Shown: positions 1 to 6,233 of the stretch, in pieces
Layout: every line of letters starts with the position of its first letter
Position numbering within the stretch: position 1 is the first letter of the stretch
Source: Oscillospiraceae bacterium
Lineage (GTDB): Bacteria > Bacillota > Clostridia > Oscillospirales > Ruminococcaceae
Direction: 5' to 3'
NCBI GenBank assembly: GCA_009776345.1
Contig: WRLS01000115.1
Location: 1 to 6,634, forward strand
Length of the DNA: 6,634 nucleotides
The notes under the pieces: generated by a model
The model's database searches: none
What the model was told of the DNA's origin: nothing
What the model saw: the letters and a program-made list of their open reading frames with translations, nothing else
Program-made: the position numbers and the translations under genes

Positions 1-1
1 T

Positions 2-205
2 GTGAAAAACATATCCGAGCATCCGCTTAATGTTGAGCCGTCCGAGCTTACCGAGCGGTTCAAGCGCGGCGACAGCGCAAGGAGCGACGAGGGCAGCGGG
101 CTTGGGCTGTCAATCGCACAGAGCTTTGTACAGGCGCAGGGCGGCAGGTTCGCGCTTTCGATTGACGGGGATTTGTTTAAAGCGAGCGTCTATCTGCCGA
201 AATAA
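2..205 (+). CDS. Sensor histidine kinase, C-terminal end only (5' truncated by window edge)
   Basis: This is the end of the ATP-binding (HATPase) domain of a two-component sensor kinase, which would autophosphorylate a histidine and pass the phosphate to a response regulator. The frame is open at the left edge, so the first codon seen (GTG at 2) is probably internal. Visible motifs are an F-box-like ELTERFKRGD followed by the G2 box GSGLGLSIAQS, then the final beta strands ending in VYLPK and TAA at 203-205. Where a canonical G1 box (DxGxG) would precede the F box, the sequence reads VKNISEHPLNV, with no Asp-x-Gly. I recall this KNIS-type replacement as typical of one clostridial kinase subfamily, so it is probably normal rather than damage. 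The H box and membrane segments lie outside the window. The gene converges on truB, and the hairpins at 235-318 follow its stop. Family assignment is firm; the signal sensed cannot be known. Confidence 0.88.
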   Translation: MKNISEHPLNVEPSELTERFKRGDSARSDEGSGLGLSIAQSFVQAQGGRFALSIDGDLFKASVYLPK

Positions 206-234
206 AAGCATTATAATCTAATTGTGGTTTGGGA

Positions 235-272
235 TATAGCAATTCCGGTTGTCTTTTGCCGGAATTGCTATA
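235..272. repeat. Perfect 14-bp hairpin with TATAGCAATTCC arms
   Basis: The arm at 235-248 is exactly complementary to 259-272 and leaves a 10-base loop at 249-258. No T run follows on either strand, so it is a poor intrinsic terminator by itself. Its arm ends (TATAGCAATTCC) closely match those of the hairpin at 331-376 (TATAGCAGTT on the left, GGAACTGCTATA on the right), which suggests a shared repeat family. Confidence 0.75.
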
Positions 273-274
273 CC

Positions 275-318
275 TGCCATGTTTGGCGGTTGCCGCATTA
301 GCGGCGAGCCAAACGGCA
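275..318. terminator. GC-rich stepped hairpin, possible terminator for the + strand kinase gene
   Basis: Three stems stack in order: TGCC 275-278 with GGCA 315-318, GTTTGGC 281-287 with GCCAAAC 308-314, and GCCGC 292-296 with GCGGC 301-305 around an ATTA loop. A two-base bulge and a small internal loop separate them. On the + strand it is followed by a T-rich but interrupted stretch (319-334). That fits a weak rho-independent terminator for the kinase ending at 205; the distance and the broken T tract lower confidence. Confidence 0.45.
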
Positions 319-330
319 TTTTAAATAAGT

Positions 331-376
331 TTTATAGCAGTTACGCTTTACGAATGTAAAGTGGAACTGCTATAAA
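331..376. repeat. Long hairpin abutting the truB stop codon; possible truB-operon terminator
   Basis: The arm at 331-342 pairs perfectly with 365-376. After one mismatch (343/364) the stem continues for eight more pairs (344-351 with 356-363, one G-T wobble) to a GAAT loop at 352-355. The outer base of the stem, 376, directly touches the truB stop codon at 377-379, so a minus-strand transcript folds immediately after translation ends. What follows on the minus strand is A/T-rich without a clean U tract. It may therefore protect or end the mRNA, or be an inserted repeat. Confidence 0.65.
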
Positions 377-1276
377 TCATTTTACCCCAAACCACTTTTT
401 TATAATTAAATCGTCAGTATCCGGCTTTGGCGCGGCGATGCCGATGAACCCGCCGTTATTGTCAAATACGCGGTAATCGGCCGGCGGCGTGCCGCTTATG
501 CCCAGCCTGCGCAAAGAAAGCCTCACGCCGTCTGTGAATAGCTTTGTTTGCCGCGCGTTCAGTTTCAGTTTAGGGTACGCGGAAAACACGGCTTCCACCG
601 GGAGCAGGCGCGGCTCCAATGCCCCGCCGTTCTTGAAACCCTGCGCCTGTTCGAGGGTTATGCAGTCCGCAAGGGCAAAGCCGCAGGCCGCCGTTCGCCT
701 GAGTGCCGACAGTGCCGCGCCGCATCCGAGCATTCTGCCGATATCATGGCAAAGGGTGCGGATATATGCCCCCTTTGAGCAGTGTACGGCGATAGTGCAA
801 ATATTTTTGTCCGCGTCCCAGCCCAAAATTGCAATAGAGTGGAAAATTACGGCGCGCGGCTCCCGCTCGACCTCTATGCCCTGCCTTGCCAGGTCGTAGA
901 GCCTTTGGCCGCCTACTTGCACGGCTGAATACATCGGCGGCACCTGCTTCCCCTCGCCGATGAATTTTCGGATTACTTCCTCTATTTGAGCTATCTCACA
1001 ATTTACGCCCCCGCGCGACAGTACGTTCCCGGTGGTATCCTGAGTGTCGGTCGTAACCCCAAGCTCAAACTCGGCGGTGTAATGCTTGTCCTGAACCGGC
1101 AGGATATCGCACGCCTTTGTCGCCCTTCCTACAAAAAGCGGCAAAACGCCTGTAGCCATAGGGTCGAGCGTGCCGCCATGCCCGATTTTCCGTGTGCCTA
1201 AAATCCCGCGGCACTTCGCCACTACATCGTGGGAAGTAAACCCCTGCGGCTTGTCGATGCATAAAATCCCGTTCAT
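377..1276 (-). CDS. truB: tRNA pseudouridine(55) synthase TruB
   Basis: TruB converts uridine 55 in the T-psi-C loop of most tRNAs to pseudouridine, in the cytoplasm. The 299-residue length is normal for the family. The N terminus GILCIDKPQGFTSHDVV and the catalytic motif GHGGTLDPMATGVL are present, with catalytic Asp38. Other family blocks are KHYTAEFELG (64-73, with Tyr66), QVPPMYSAVQVGGQRLYDLA (111-130), CSKGAYIRTL (166-175) and LRRTAACGF (192-200). A C-terminal PUA-like region of about 60 residues follows. The ATG overlaps the nrnA stop in an ATGA (1273-1276). Only a distant GGAAAG precedes it, so translation is probably coupled to nrnA. The stop TGA touches the hairpin at 331-376. Its last codons form one arm of the inverted repeat at 224-395. 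The pairing with nrnA is typical of Bacillota, but ribF or rpsO, often next in line, is absent because the operon ends here. Confidence 0.97.
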   Translation of the reverse strand: MNGILCIDKPQGFTSHDVVAKCRGILGTRKIGHGGTLDPMATGVLPLFVGRATKACDILPVQDKHYTAEFELGVTTDTQDTTGNVLSRGGVNCEIAQIEEVIRKFIGEGKQVPPMYSAVQVGGQRLYDLARQGIEVEREPRAVIFHSIAILGWDADKNICTIAVHCSKGAYIRTLCHDIGRMLGCGAALSALRRTAACGFALADCITLEQAQGFKNGGALEPRLLPVEAVFSAYPKLKLNARQTKLFTDGVRLSLRRLGISGTPPADYRVFDNNGGFIGIAAPKPDTDDLIIKKWFGVK

Positions 1277-2226
1277 ATTAAAACTGCTTTCCGCACTTCC
1301 GCCATCAGCAGTTCCTTTATACGCGAGGGACCGCCCTGCATTGTACAGCCCGCCGCGTTTTTATGGCCGCCGCCGCCGAATGCCGCGCAGATGCCCGCCG
1401 CGTCCAAGGGGTCCTCCGTGCGCATGGATACGCGGAATTCACCGTCCTCTTTTTCGCGTATCGTAACCCCTGCAAGCACGCCCCGCACCATTCGCGGGAT
1501 TGCGGAAACGCCGTCCAGCTCGTCCTCGGTGACGCCGTAATCCTTGTAAATAGACAGGGGCAGGAAAATCTGCGCGTAGCGCCCATCTAAATCATATTCC
1601 AGCGAACCCAAAAGAAAAGCCTCGGCGGCAATCTGCGCGCGGGATTTTGTAGCGTACATCAGCTTGTTTATACGGTAAGTATCCGCGCCCCAACGCATCA
1701 TTTGGGCGGCGGCGCAAAGGGCTTCCGGTGTTGTGTTCGCGTGGCGGAAGCAGGCGGTGTCTGTGCTTATCCCGGTGTATGCCGCGTCGGCGGCCGGTTT
1801 ATCGCCAGTTATTCCAAGCAGCCCAACTACGCGGAAAACAATTTGCGCCGCCGCCGCCGCTTCAATGTCAAGCAAGGTGTACTTCGCGAAAAAAGTGTTT
1901 GATTTGTGATGGTCGATGCAAAGCCCGATTTCCCCGCCATAGGGTTTATGTATGCCTTCAAGCAGCTTTTCGTCAGCTACATCGACAGCAACAAGAAATT
2001 CCGGCGTGAAACTTTTCGGCTCATAAGGCGCGAAGATATCGGCTAATTTCCCGCACAGGAGCGGGTCGGCACATTCTATCCTCGCGGTTTTTCCCAGCAG
2101 CTCCAGCGCCCTCAGAAGCGCAAAAGCGGAGCCGACAGTGTCGCCGTCCGGCTTCGCATGGCAGAAGATTACTATTTTATCGTGCTTTTCTAAAAGCCCT
2201 GCGGCGGTTTTGTCGTCAATTAGCAT
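1273..2226 (-). CDS. nrnA: NrnA-type DHH phosphoesterase (oligoribonuclease / pAp phosphatase)
   Basis: NrnA proteins degrade very short RNA oligonucleotides and dephosphorylate 3'-phosphoadenosine 5'-phosphate (pAp), using metal ions bound by a DHH domain. From the ATG at 2226 the protein is 317 residues, close to the usual length of about 310-320. The motifs appear in order: HAKPDGDTVGS (23-33), VDVAD (81-85), DHH (105-107), GISTDTACFRH (152-162) and the DHHA1 substrate-binding loop GGGGHKNAAG (284-293). No key residue looks missing. The frame stays open upstream to 2301, but ATG 2226 has a strong GGAG five bases before it and gives the family-typical N terminus, whereas the longer form would overlap the kinase gene. 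The stop overlaps truB by four bases. In many relatives rbfA lies directly upstream; here it is a histidine kinase gene, 25 bases away. Confidence 0.93.
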   Translation of the reverse strand: MLIDDKTAAGLLEKHDKIVIFCHAKPDGDTVGSAFALLRALELLGKTARIECADPLLCGKLADIFAPYEPKSFTPEFLVAVDVADEKLLEGIHKPYGGEIGLCIDHHKSNTFFAKYTLLDIEAAAAAQIVFRVVGLLGITGDKPAADAAYTGISTDTACFRHANTTPEALCAAAQMMRWGADTYRINKLMYATKSRAQIAAEAFLLGSLEYDLDGRYAQIFLPLSIYKDYGVTEDELDGVSAIPRMVRGVLAGVTIREKEDGEFRVSMRTEDPLDAAGICAAFGGGGHKNAAGCTMQGGPSRIKELLMAEVRKAVLI

Positions 2227-2231
2227 TTTTT

Positions 2232-2235
2232 CTCC
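2232..2235 (-). promoter_or_regulatory. Ribosome binding site deciding the nrnA start
   Basis: On the minus strand GGAG lies five bases before ATG 2226-2224, in the 25-base gap after the kinase stop codon (2252-2254). It is the only good Shine-Dalgarno match near the possible nrnA starts. It fixes the start at 2226 rather than 2301 and gives nrnA its own efficient initiation inside the operon. Confidence 0.75.
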
Positions 2236-2251
2236 AGACCTTTTACTAAGA

Positions 2252-3907
2252 TTAAACAGCCTTCGGCCGTTGATATCCTGCCGCCTGTTCCATAACCTCA
2301 ATACGCGGCGGGGAGGATGAAGCTAACCCGCGAACGGGAAGCACAGCGGTAATCTTTGTGCCGATATTTTCCCGGCTGATAATATCCAGATGCCCGCCAT
2401 GCCGGTCTATGATATATTTCGCGATGGCAAGCCCCAAACCGGTGCCGCCTGTTTTGCGCGCGCGGGACGCGTCGGCGCGGAAGAACCGCTCGAAAACCTG
2501 GGACAAATCGCCTTCGGCGACGCCGATGCCCGTGTCGCTTACGGAAAGATAGACCTGCCCATCGTCTTTTTTTGCGGAAATACTGATCCTGCCGCCCTGC
2601 GGCGTATATTTTATCGCGTTGTCAGCAAAGATTCGGACAGCCTGTTTTAGAAGGCGGCTGTCGCCGTAGACCCGCAGGTTTTCATCAATTTTACCGATGA
2701 TCTTGTGGCTTTCATCGATCATGGCGGTTTCCTTCACGATTTCTTCTGCAAGGGCGGAAATGTCTACCTCGCCCATTTCCAGCGCAAGGGAGTTGTTGTC
2801 GGAGCGGGCCAAGAACAGAAGCTGTTCAACCAGCCCCTCCATGCCGTGGGCTTCGGTTTTTATAGCGTCGATGGATTCCTGCAGGGCCTTTTCATCGCGC
2901 TTGCCCCACCTGTCCAAAAGATTGGCGTATCCCTGTATTACAGAAATAGGCGTGCGGAGTTCATGGGACGCGTCCGAAACAAAGCGCAGCTGTGCCTGAT
3001 ACGCGGCGTCAAGCCGGTCGAGCATTGCGTTTATCGCGGACGCAAGGCCTTTCAGCTCCTCGCGTTCGTCGTCGATGGAAATGCGGCGGTCGAGATGCTC
3101 CTCTGTTATGGCGTTGAGCGTGTCGATCGCGCCGTCCAGCTTGAGTTCCTGACGGACCGGCGTAGGCGACGCGTTGTTGATGATCCGCGCGGTGGCGGCA
3201 AGCTCGCTGATAGGGCGCAGGATATTGCGGGTGGTGCGGCGTATCCCAATACTGCCGAACAGGATCATGAAAAACTGGATCGCCATAAGCACGCCCATCC
3301 CCGCCAGCACAACAGCCGCCATCGGGAGCATATCGAAGGCAAGGAAGGTATAGCGCGCCGTATCATTTGCAGGCAAAATGACGACATACTTAAAATGCGT
3401 CGGCAGGTCGATTTCCAGCCGCCCGAAGGCGCCGCCGGGGAAACCCAGCGCACTGCCTATATGAGTTGGGTAAGATATGCTGTGCGGCAGATTGTCGGAG
3501 GTATACAGCCGGAAGCCCATGAGCTGCTCGAGTATCGCGGCGGCCTCATCACCGGGGAAAACAGCGGGGTTATCTAAAATGGGCGGCGGATATGCGGGGG
3601 CGCCGTTTCCGAAACGGAAGCGGATCATGTCCGCCAGGGTCATTCCCCGCACAGCGTCAACATCAATATCCCCCCAAGCGTCATAGGGGCTGTTTTGGGA
3701 TGTGCGCGGGGCCTCCCCCGCCATGCCAAGCAGGGAAACCGCTTTCCCCGCTTGATAGTTTACATAGCAAATCATAATTACAAACGCGATGAGCAGCACC
3801 GTGATATTGACTTTAACGCAGAACACAATGCTCCGCCATACCTGCGATGCCGTAAGCTTTCGCAGGATAGAACTGCTTTTTCGTTTTACCCCTGAATATG
3901 GATTCAT
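2252..3907 (-). CDS. Membrane-bound sensor histidine kinase (HAMP, HisKA, HATPase)
   Basis: This 551-residue kinase is the likely partner of the response regulator just upstream. A basic N terminus is followed by a first membrane segment (about 26-49), an extracytoplasmic region of about 135 residues without cysteines (about 52-187), and a second membrane segment (about 190-221). A HAMP-like linker follows, then the H box SHELRTP with phospho-acceptor His315. The ATPase domain has an N box with Asn430 (ADNAIKYTP), a G1 box DTGIG (458-462), an F box FERFFR (472-477) and a G2 box GGTGLGLA (487-494), so it should be active. The linker from the second membrane segment to His315 is longer than a minimal HAMP, and about 25 residues trail the ATPase domain. 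Its ATG is three bases after the regulator stop, with GAGG inside the regulator's last codons, so translation is coupled. The sensor region matches no fold I recognise, so the signal is unknown; cell-envelope stress is only a guess from context. Confidence 0.95.
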   Translation of the reverse strand: MNPYSGVKRKSSSILRKLTASQVWRSIVFCVKVNITVLLIAFVIMICYVNYQAGKAVSLLGMAGEAPRTSQNSPYDAWGDIDVDAVRGMTLADMIRFRFGNGAPAYPPPILDNPAVFPGDEAAAILEQLMGFRLYTSDNLPHSISYPTHIGSALGFPGGAFGRLEIDLPTHFKYVVILPANDTARYTFLAFDMLPMAAVVLAGMGVLMAIQFFMILFGSIGIRRTTRNILRPISELAATARIINNASPTPVRQELKLDGAIDTLNAITEEHLDRRISIDDEREELKGLASAINAMLDRLDAAYQAQLRFVSDASHELRTPISVIQGYANLLDRWGKRDEKALQESIDAIKTEAHGMEGLVEQLLFLARSDNNSLALEMGEVDISALAEEIVKETAMIDESHKIIGKIDENLRVYGDSRLLKQAVRIFADNAIKYTPQGGRISISAKKDDGQVYLSVSDTGIGVAEGDLSQVFERFFRADASRARKTGGTGLGLAIAKYIIDRHGGHLDIISRENIGTKITAVLPVRGLASSSPPRIEVMEQAAGYQRPKAV

Positions 3908-3910
3908 GCG

Positions 3911-4597
3911 TTAGTCCTCATTTTTCAGTGTATAACCGACACCGCGCACGGTGTAGATATATTTCACGCCGAAAGCATCGTCGATTTTACTGCGCAGGAA
4001 GCGTATGTACACATCCACGGCATTGGTTTCGCCCTGGTAGTCGTAGCCCCAGACCTGCTCAAGCAGGCGGTCGCGGGTAAGGACGATGCCCTGGTTTTCC
4101 ATGAGCATGGCAAGAAGGTCAAACTCGCGCTTTGTAAGCTCCAACTGCGTATCGTCCATGAAAACAGTATGCCTTGCGCTGTCGAGCAAAAGCCGCCCCG
4201 CGCGCAGTACATCCCCGCCCGGTGCCGCCGTGCTTTGCTTTTTGCGCAGGGATGCGCGGATACGGGCGAGAAGCTCCTCAATCGCGAAGGGCTTTGTGAT
4301 GTAGTCGTCCGCGCCGCCGTCCAAGCCCGTCACCTTATCCATCACGGTATCACGCGCGGTCAGCAAAATTACGGGGATGTCGCTTTGCTTCCTCAACCGG
4401 CGCAGGACCTCCACGCCGCTGAGTTCCGGCAGCATGATATCCAGCAGCACAAGGTCGAACCCGCCGTCCAAAGCCATACTAAGCCCGGTGCGGCCGTCCG
4501 GGGCCTTGCCGGCCTCGTATCCCTCGTGCTGCAGCTCCATTTCGATAAACCGCGCAAGCTTTTCCTCATCCTCGACGATCAAGATTTTACCGTTCAT
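3911..4597 (-). CDS. OmpR/PhoB-family response regulator
   Basis: This is a 228-residue DNA-binding response regulator, the expected target of the kinase encoded next to it. The receiver domain (1-118) has the acidic pocket Asp10/Glu11, phospho-acceptor Asp53 in LVLLDIMLPELSG, Thr80 and Lys102 (ITKPF). The C-terminal winged helix (about 128-226) carries the typical LTKREFDLLAMLMENQG and recognition-helix region ending in the VRGVGYTL hairpin. All switch residues are intact. A good Shine-Dalgarno (AGGGG, 4605-4609 on the minus strand) overlaps the stop of the DUF4342 gene, so the two are linked. Regulated genes are unknown; such operons often autoregulate, but I did not identify a direct-repeat operator near the promoter at 5281-5308. 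Confidence 0.97.
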   Translation of the reverse strand: MNGKILIVEDEEKLARFIEMELQHEGYEAGKAPDGRTGLSMALDGGFDLVLLDIMLPELSGVEVLRRLRKQSDIPVILLTARDTVMDKVTGLDGGADDYITKPFAIEELLARIRASLRKKQSTAAPGGDVLRAGRLLLDSARHTVFMDDTQLELTKREFDLLAMLMENQGIVLTRDRLLEQVWGYDYQGETNAVDVYIRFLRSKIDDAFGVKYIYTVRGVGYTLKNED

Positions 4598-4607
4598 AAG
4601 CTAACCC

Positions 4608-5243
4608 CTATTCACCCATACGCCCCTGAAATTCGCTTTTCAGCCGCCTAGTCACTTCGGCGATTTCCTCCATTACGGCATTCACACCGGACGTTACCTC
4701 GTCCGCGGCGTCCGCCGCTTCGCTGATTTCCCTTTTAACCTCGTAAATTTCCCGCTTTACTTCGCCCATAACTTCTTTTTCGGTCTTTTTCGCCTTCCCT
4801 GCGGGGCTTGCGATGGAGTAGCTGCAATTGAAAAACAGCCCCGTGATAAACGCGATAATGGCGAACCAGAACGCGAAGGCAAGCAGCAAAATGAACGCAA
4901 GCACGGGGATGGAGATTATAACCTCACCGCCGCGTTTAACCACGAAGCTGTAATCACAGCTCATCTGCAAAGCCGCGCCCAGCCATCTTAAAAAGCGGCC
5001 GAAATGATACGAGAAGCTTTCGCCTTGCGGCTCCTTGCTTTTACGGCTGCCGCTGTTTTGCGGCTGTGCGTGTTCCTTGGAGCTGTAGCTTCCGCCGCCA
5101 GACGGCGGCGCCACCTTGCCCTGCTTTTCCAGATAGATCACAGCGTCCAAAAGGTCCCCGCCGCAGGCGTCCAGGGCCTCCCTGGCGTCGTCGTAAGTTA
5201 CATTGGCGCGGCTGCGAAGCTGCTCTACAAGATCAATATCCAT
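4608..5243 (-). CDS. DUF4342-type membrane protein with N-terminal UBA-like domain and helical tail
   Basis: From ATG 5243 the protein is 211 residues. Residues 6-42 look like the small three-helix UBA/EF-Ts N-terminal fold (VEQLRSRANVTYDDAREAL, then GGDLLDAVIYLEKQG). A low-complexity Ser/Gly/Lys linker follows (about 43-75). Next is a block I recognise as DUF4342: a basic-hydrophobic stretch, VVKRGGEVIISIPV, a long hydrophobic segment (about 108-138) and GLFFNCSYSI. The last 55 or so residues are a charged helix with the repeat VKREIYEVKREISEA. The function of DUF4342 is unknown; it belongs to the first position of a two-component operon, so a role as a membrane accessory to the kinase is inferred. 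Start choice: the frame allows TTG 5264 and ATG 5255, but the promoter would place the transcript start near 5274. GGGTGG lies just before ATG 5243, and MDIDLVEQLR resembles the usual beginning of the family. Confidence 0.82.
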   Translation of the reverse strand: MDIDLVEQLRSRANVTYDDAREALDACGGDLLDAVIYLEKQGKVAPPSGGGSYSSKEHAQPQNSGSRKSKEPQGESFSYHFGRFLRWLGAALQMSCDYSFVVKRGGEVIISIPVLAFILLLAFAFWFAIIAFITGLFFNCSYSIASPAGKAKKTEKEVMGEVKREIYEVKREISEAADAADEVTSGVNAVMEEIAEVTRRLKSEFQGRMGE

Positions 5244-5280
5244 AATGCCACCCATACCTTTCAAAAGTAAATATGGCTAT

Positions 5281-5308
5281 ATTATAGCTGACGGATATTG
5301 AAACGCAA
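5281..5308 (-). promoter_or_regulatory. Probable sigma-A promoter for the DUF4342-regulator-kinase-nrnA-truB operon
   Basis: On the minus strand a perfect -10 box TATAAT lies at 5286-5281 and a weak -35, TTGCGT, at 5308-5303, with a 16-base spacer. Transcription would begin near 5274, about 30 bases before the ATG at 5243. It is the only intergenic space before five closely packed minus-strand genes, which makes it the natural operon promoter. The poor -35 match could mean that an activator is needed; this is inference. Confidence 0.65.
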
Positions 5309-5330
5309 TGTTATCCGCATTAAAATAAGA

Positions 5331-6161
5331 TTAACGATCCTGTAAAATATTAAGATTTCTTTTCACCTGCGCGCGGGGTTTTTCGCCTTCGGGCAAAAGG
5401 CGCGCCATAAGCGCAAGGCGGTAGTCGTTCGGGTAGCTGATCGCGCCGCTGTCGGGCAAAGAATAAACGCAGGTGGAAAGCGTGAGGAACTTATCATCAC
5501 TGCTGTAGCTGTAGCCGAAATCCAAAATAGATTTGCGCATTGCTTCTTCGACAACGCCTGCGAACAGGGCCTCGTCATTGCCGGGCGTGTTGTAGGGCAT
5601 ATCTATGTGCGTGTAAAATATCGCGATGACTTCCCAGGCAAGCTCATCCCTAAGCGTGGAGAAATAGATGACCGGGTTTTCCCTTGCGAAATCCTCCTCG
5701 AAATAAAATCGGATGGGTCCGAACTTCGCGTCGTTTTTGCTGTCGCTCATTGAATGGCCGTAGATCACGGTGTTTCTGCCAAGCCCCTCCGCCGAGCCGT
5801 TGCCGAAGCCCGCCAGCCCGTCGGCATAATATACCCCGCCGAACGAATACCGCCTGTCCGCACCGCGCCGCAGGTAATAGCTGTTATCGCCGTACCGCCG
5901 AAAAACCGCGTCGTCAATTGCCGTGCCGGGGACACGCAGCCAGCCCACGGCGTCGTTATTGTTTTCCCACGCCTGTTCCGCAAGCGTTACAAGCTCCGAT
6001 ACTGTGCCGCCGGGAGTTGCCGCGCCGCTTCTGTTTGGGTCGGGCGTTGCCGCCTGCACGGCGGGCTCGGGGACATGGCGGGGGGCGGTATACGGCTTTT
6101 CCGCCATACAACCGGCTAAAATTATACAAACCGCCGCAAGGGTAAACGCAAGCTTTTTCAT
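5331..6161 (-). CDS. srtB: Class B sortase with lipoprotein signal peptide
   Basis: Sortases are cysteine transpeptidases on the outer face of Gram-positive membranes that cut a C-terminal sorting signal and join proteins to the cell wall or to each other. The 276-residue protein has the class B core: the VGWLRVPGTAIDDAV strand (72-86), catalytic His136 in VIYGHSM, catalytic Cys231 in TLSTC, and catalytic Arg248 in DYRLALMARL. The long stretch between His and Cys (YFSTLRDELAWEVIAIFYT, then a helix) is the class B insertion. The N terminus MKKLAFTLAAVCIILAGC has a lipobox LAGC with Cys18, so it may be lipid-anchored rather than held by a membrane helix. A Pro/Ala/Thr linker follows (about 22-50). 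The ATG at 6161 has AAAGGTG about nine bases upstream. A possible -10 (TATATT, 6192-6187, minus strand) lacks a convincing -35. No substrate gene is visible, and I see no clear terminator before the promoter at 5308, so some read-through into the next operon is possible. Confidence 0.93.
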   Translation of the reverse strand: MKKLAFTLAAVCIILAGCMAEKPYTAPRHVPEPAVQAATPDPNRSGAATPGGTVSELVTLAEQAWENNNDAVGWLRVPGTAIDDAVFRRYGDNSYYLRRGADRRYSFGGVYYADGLAGFGNGSAEGLGRNTVIYGHSMSDSKNDAKFGPIRFYFEEDFARENPVIYFSTLRDELAWEVIAIFYTHIDMPYNTPGNDEALFAGVVEEAMRKSILDFGYSYSSDDKFLTLSTCVYSLPDSGAISYPNDYRLALMARLLPEGEKPRAQVKRNLNILQDR

Positions 6162-6233
6162 AGGGACGCACCTTTCCTAAAGCATAAATATAGCTTACCA
6201 AATAAAGGCGCGTTCATGCGGCGCGGCTGCGCC

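Larger units (their letters stand above)
224..395. repeat. Large imperfect inverted repeat spanning the kinase/truB convergent junction
   Basis: The outer arms are a perfect 10-base inverted repeat: GTGGTTTGGG at 224-233 and CCCAAACCAC at 386-395. The right arm lies inside truB and encodes part of its last residues (WFG). Just inside are further inverted arms, TATAGCAATTCC at 235-246 and GGAACTGCTATA at 362/363-373, which pair with one difference. The right side has about 10 extra bases between the two blocks. Three smaller hairpins fill the interior. The layout suggests either a mobile palindromic element or an inverted duplication of the truB 3' end. The arms are read directly from the sequence; the origin is inference. 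Confidence 0.6.

Noticed and set aside
489..899. Plus-strand 136-codon frame opposite truB
   Set aside because: Antisense shadow of a clearly functional truB; no motif, and no independent start signal.
2227..2301. Upstream extension of nrnA to 2301
   Set aside because: It would overlap the kinase gene by 50 bases and add 25 residues not typical of NrnA; the GGAG before ATG 2226 is much better.
2705..3577. 290-codon plus-strand open frame opposite the histidine kinase
   Set aside because: It is antisense to a kinase with complete motifs, its translation has no recognisable domain, and long antisense frames are expected in G+C-rich genes.
5244..5264. TTG 5264 or ATG 5255 as the start of the DUF4342 protein
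   Set aside because: TTG would lie about ten bases from the predicted transcript start without a binding site, and the AAAGG before ATG 5255 is too close. ATG 5243 fits the family start, though this is not certain.
5287..5330. Terminator after the sortase gene
   Set aside because: No stem longer than about four bases and no T tract could be found on the minus strand before the downstream promoter.
5684..6145. Plus-strand frames opposite the sortase
   Set aside because: Very Arg/Pro-rich translations typical of antisense reading of G+C-rich coding DNA; the sortase on the other strand is complete.
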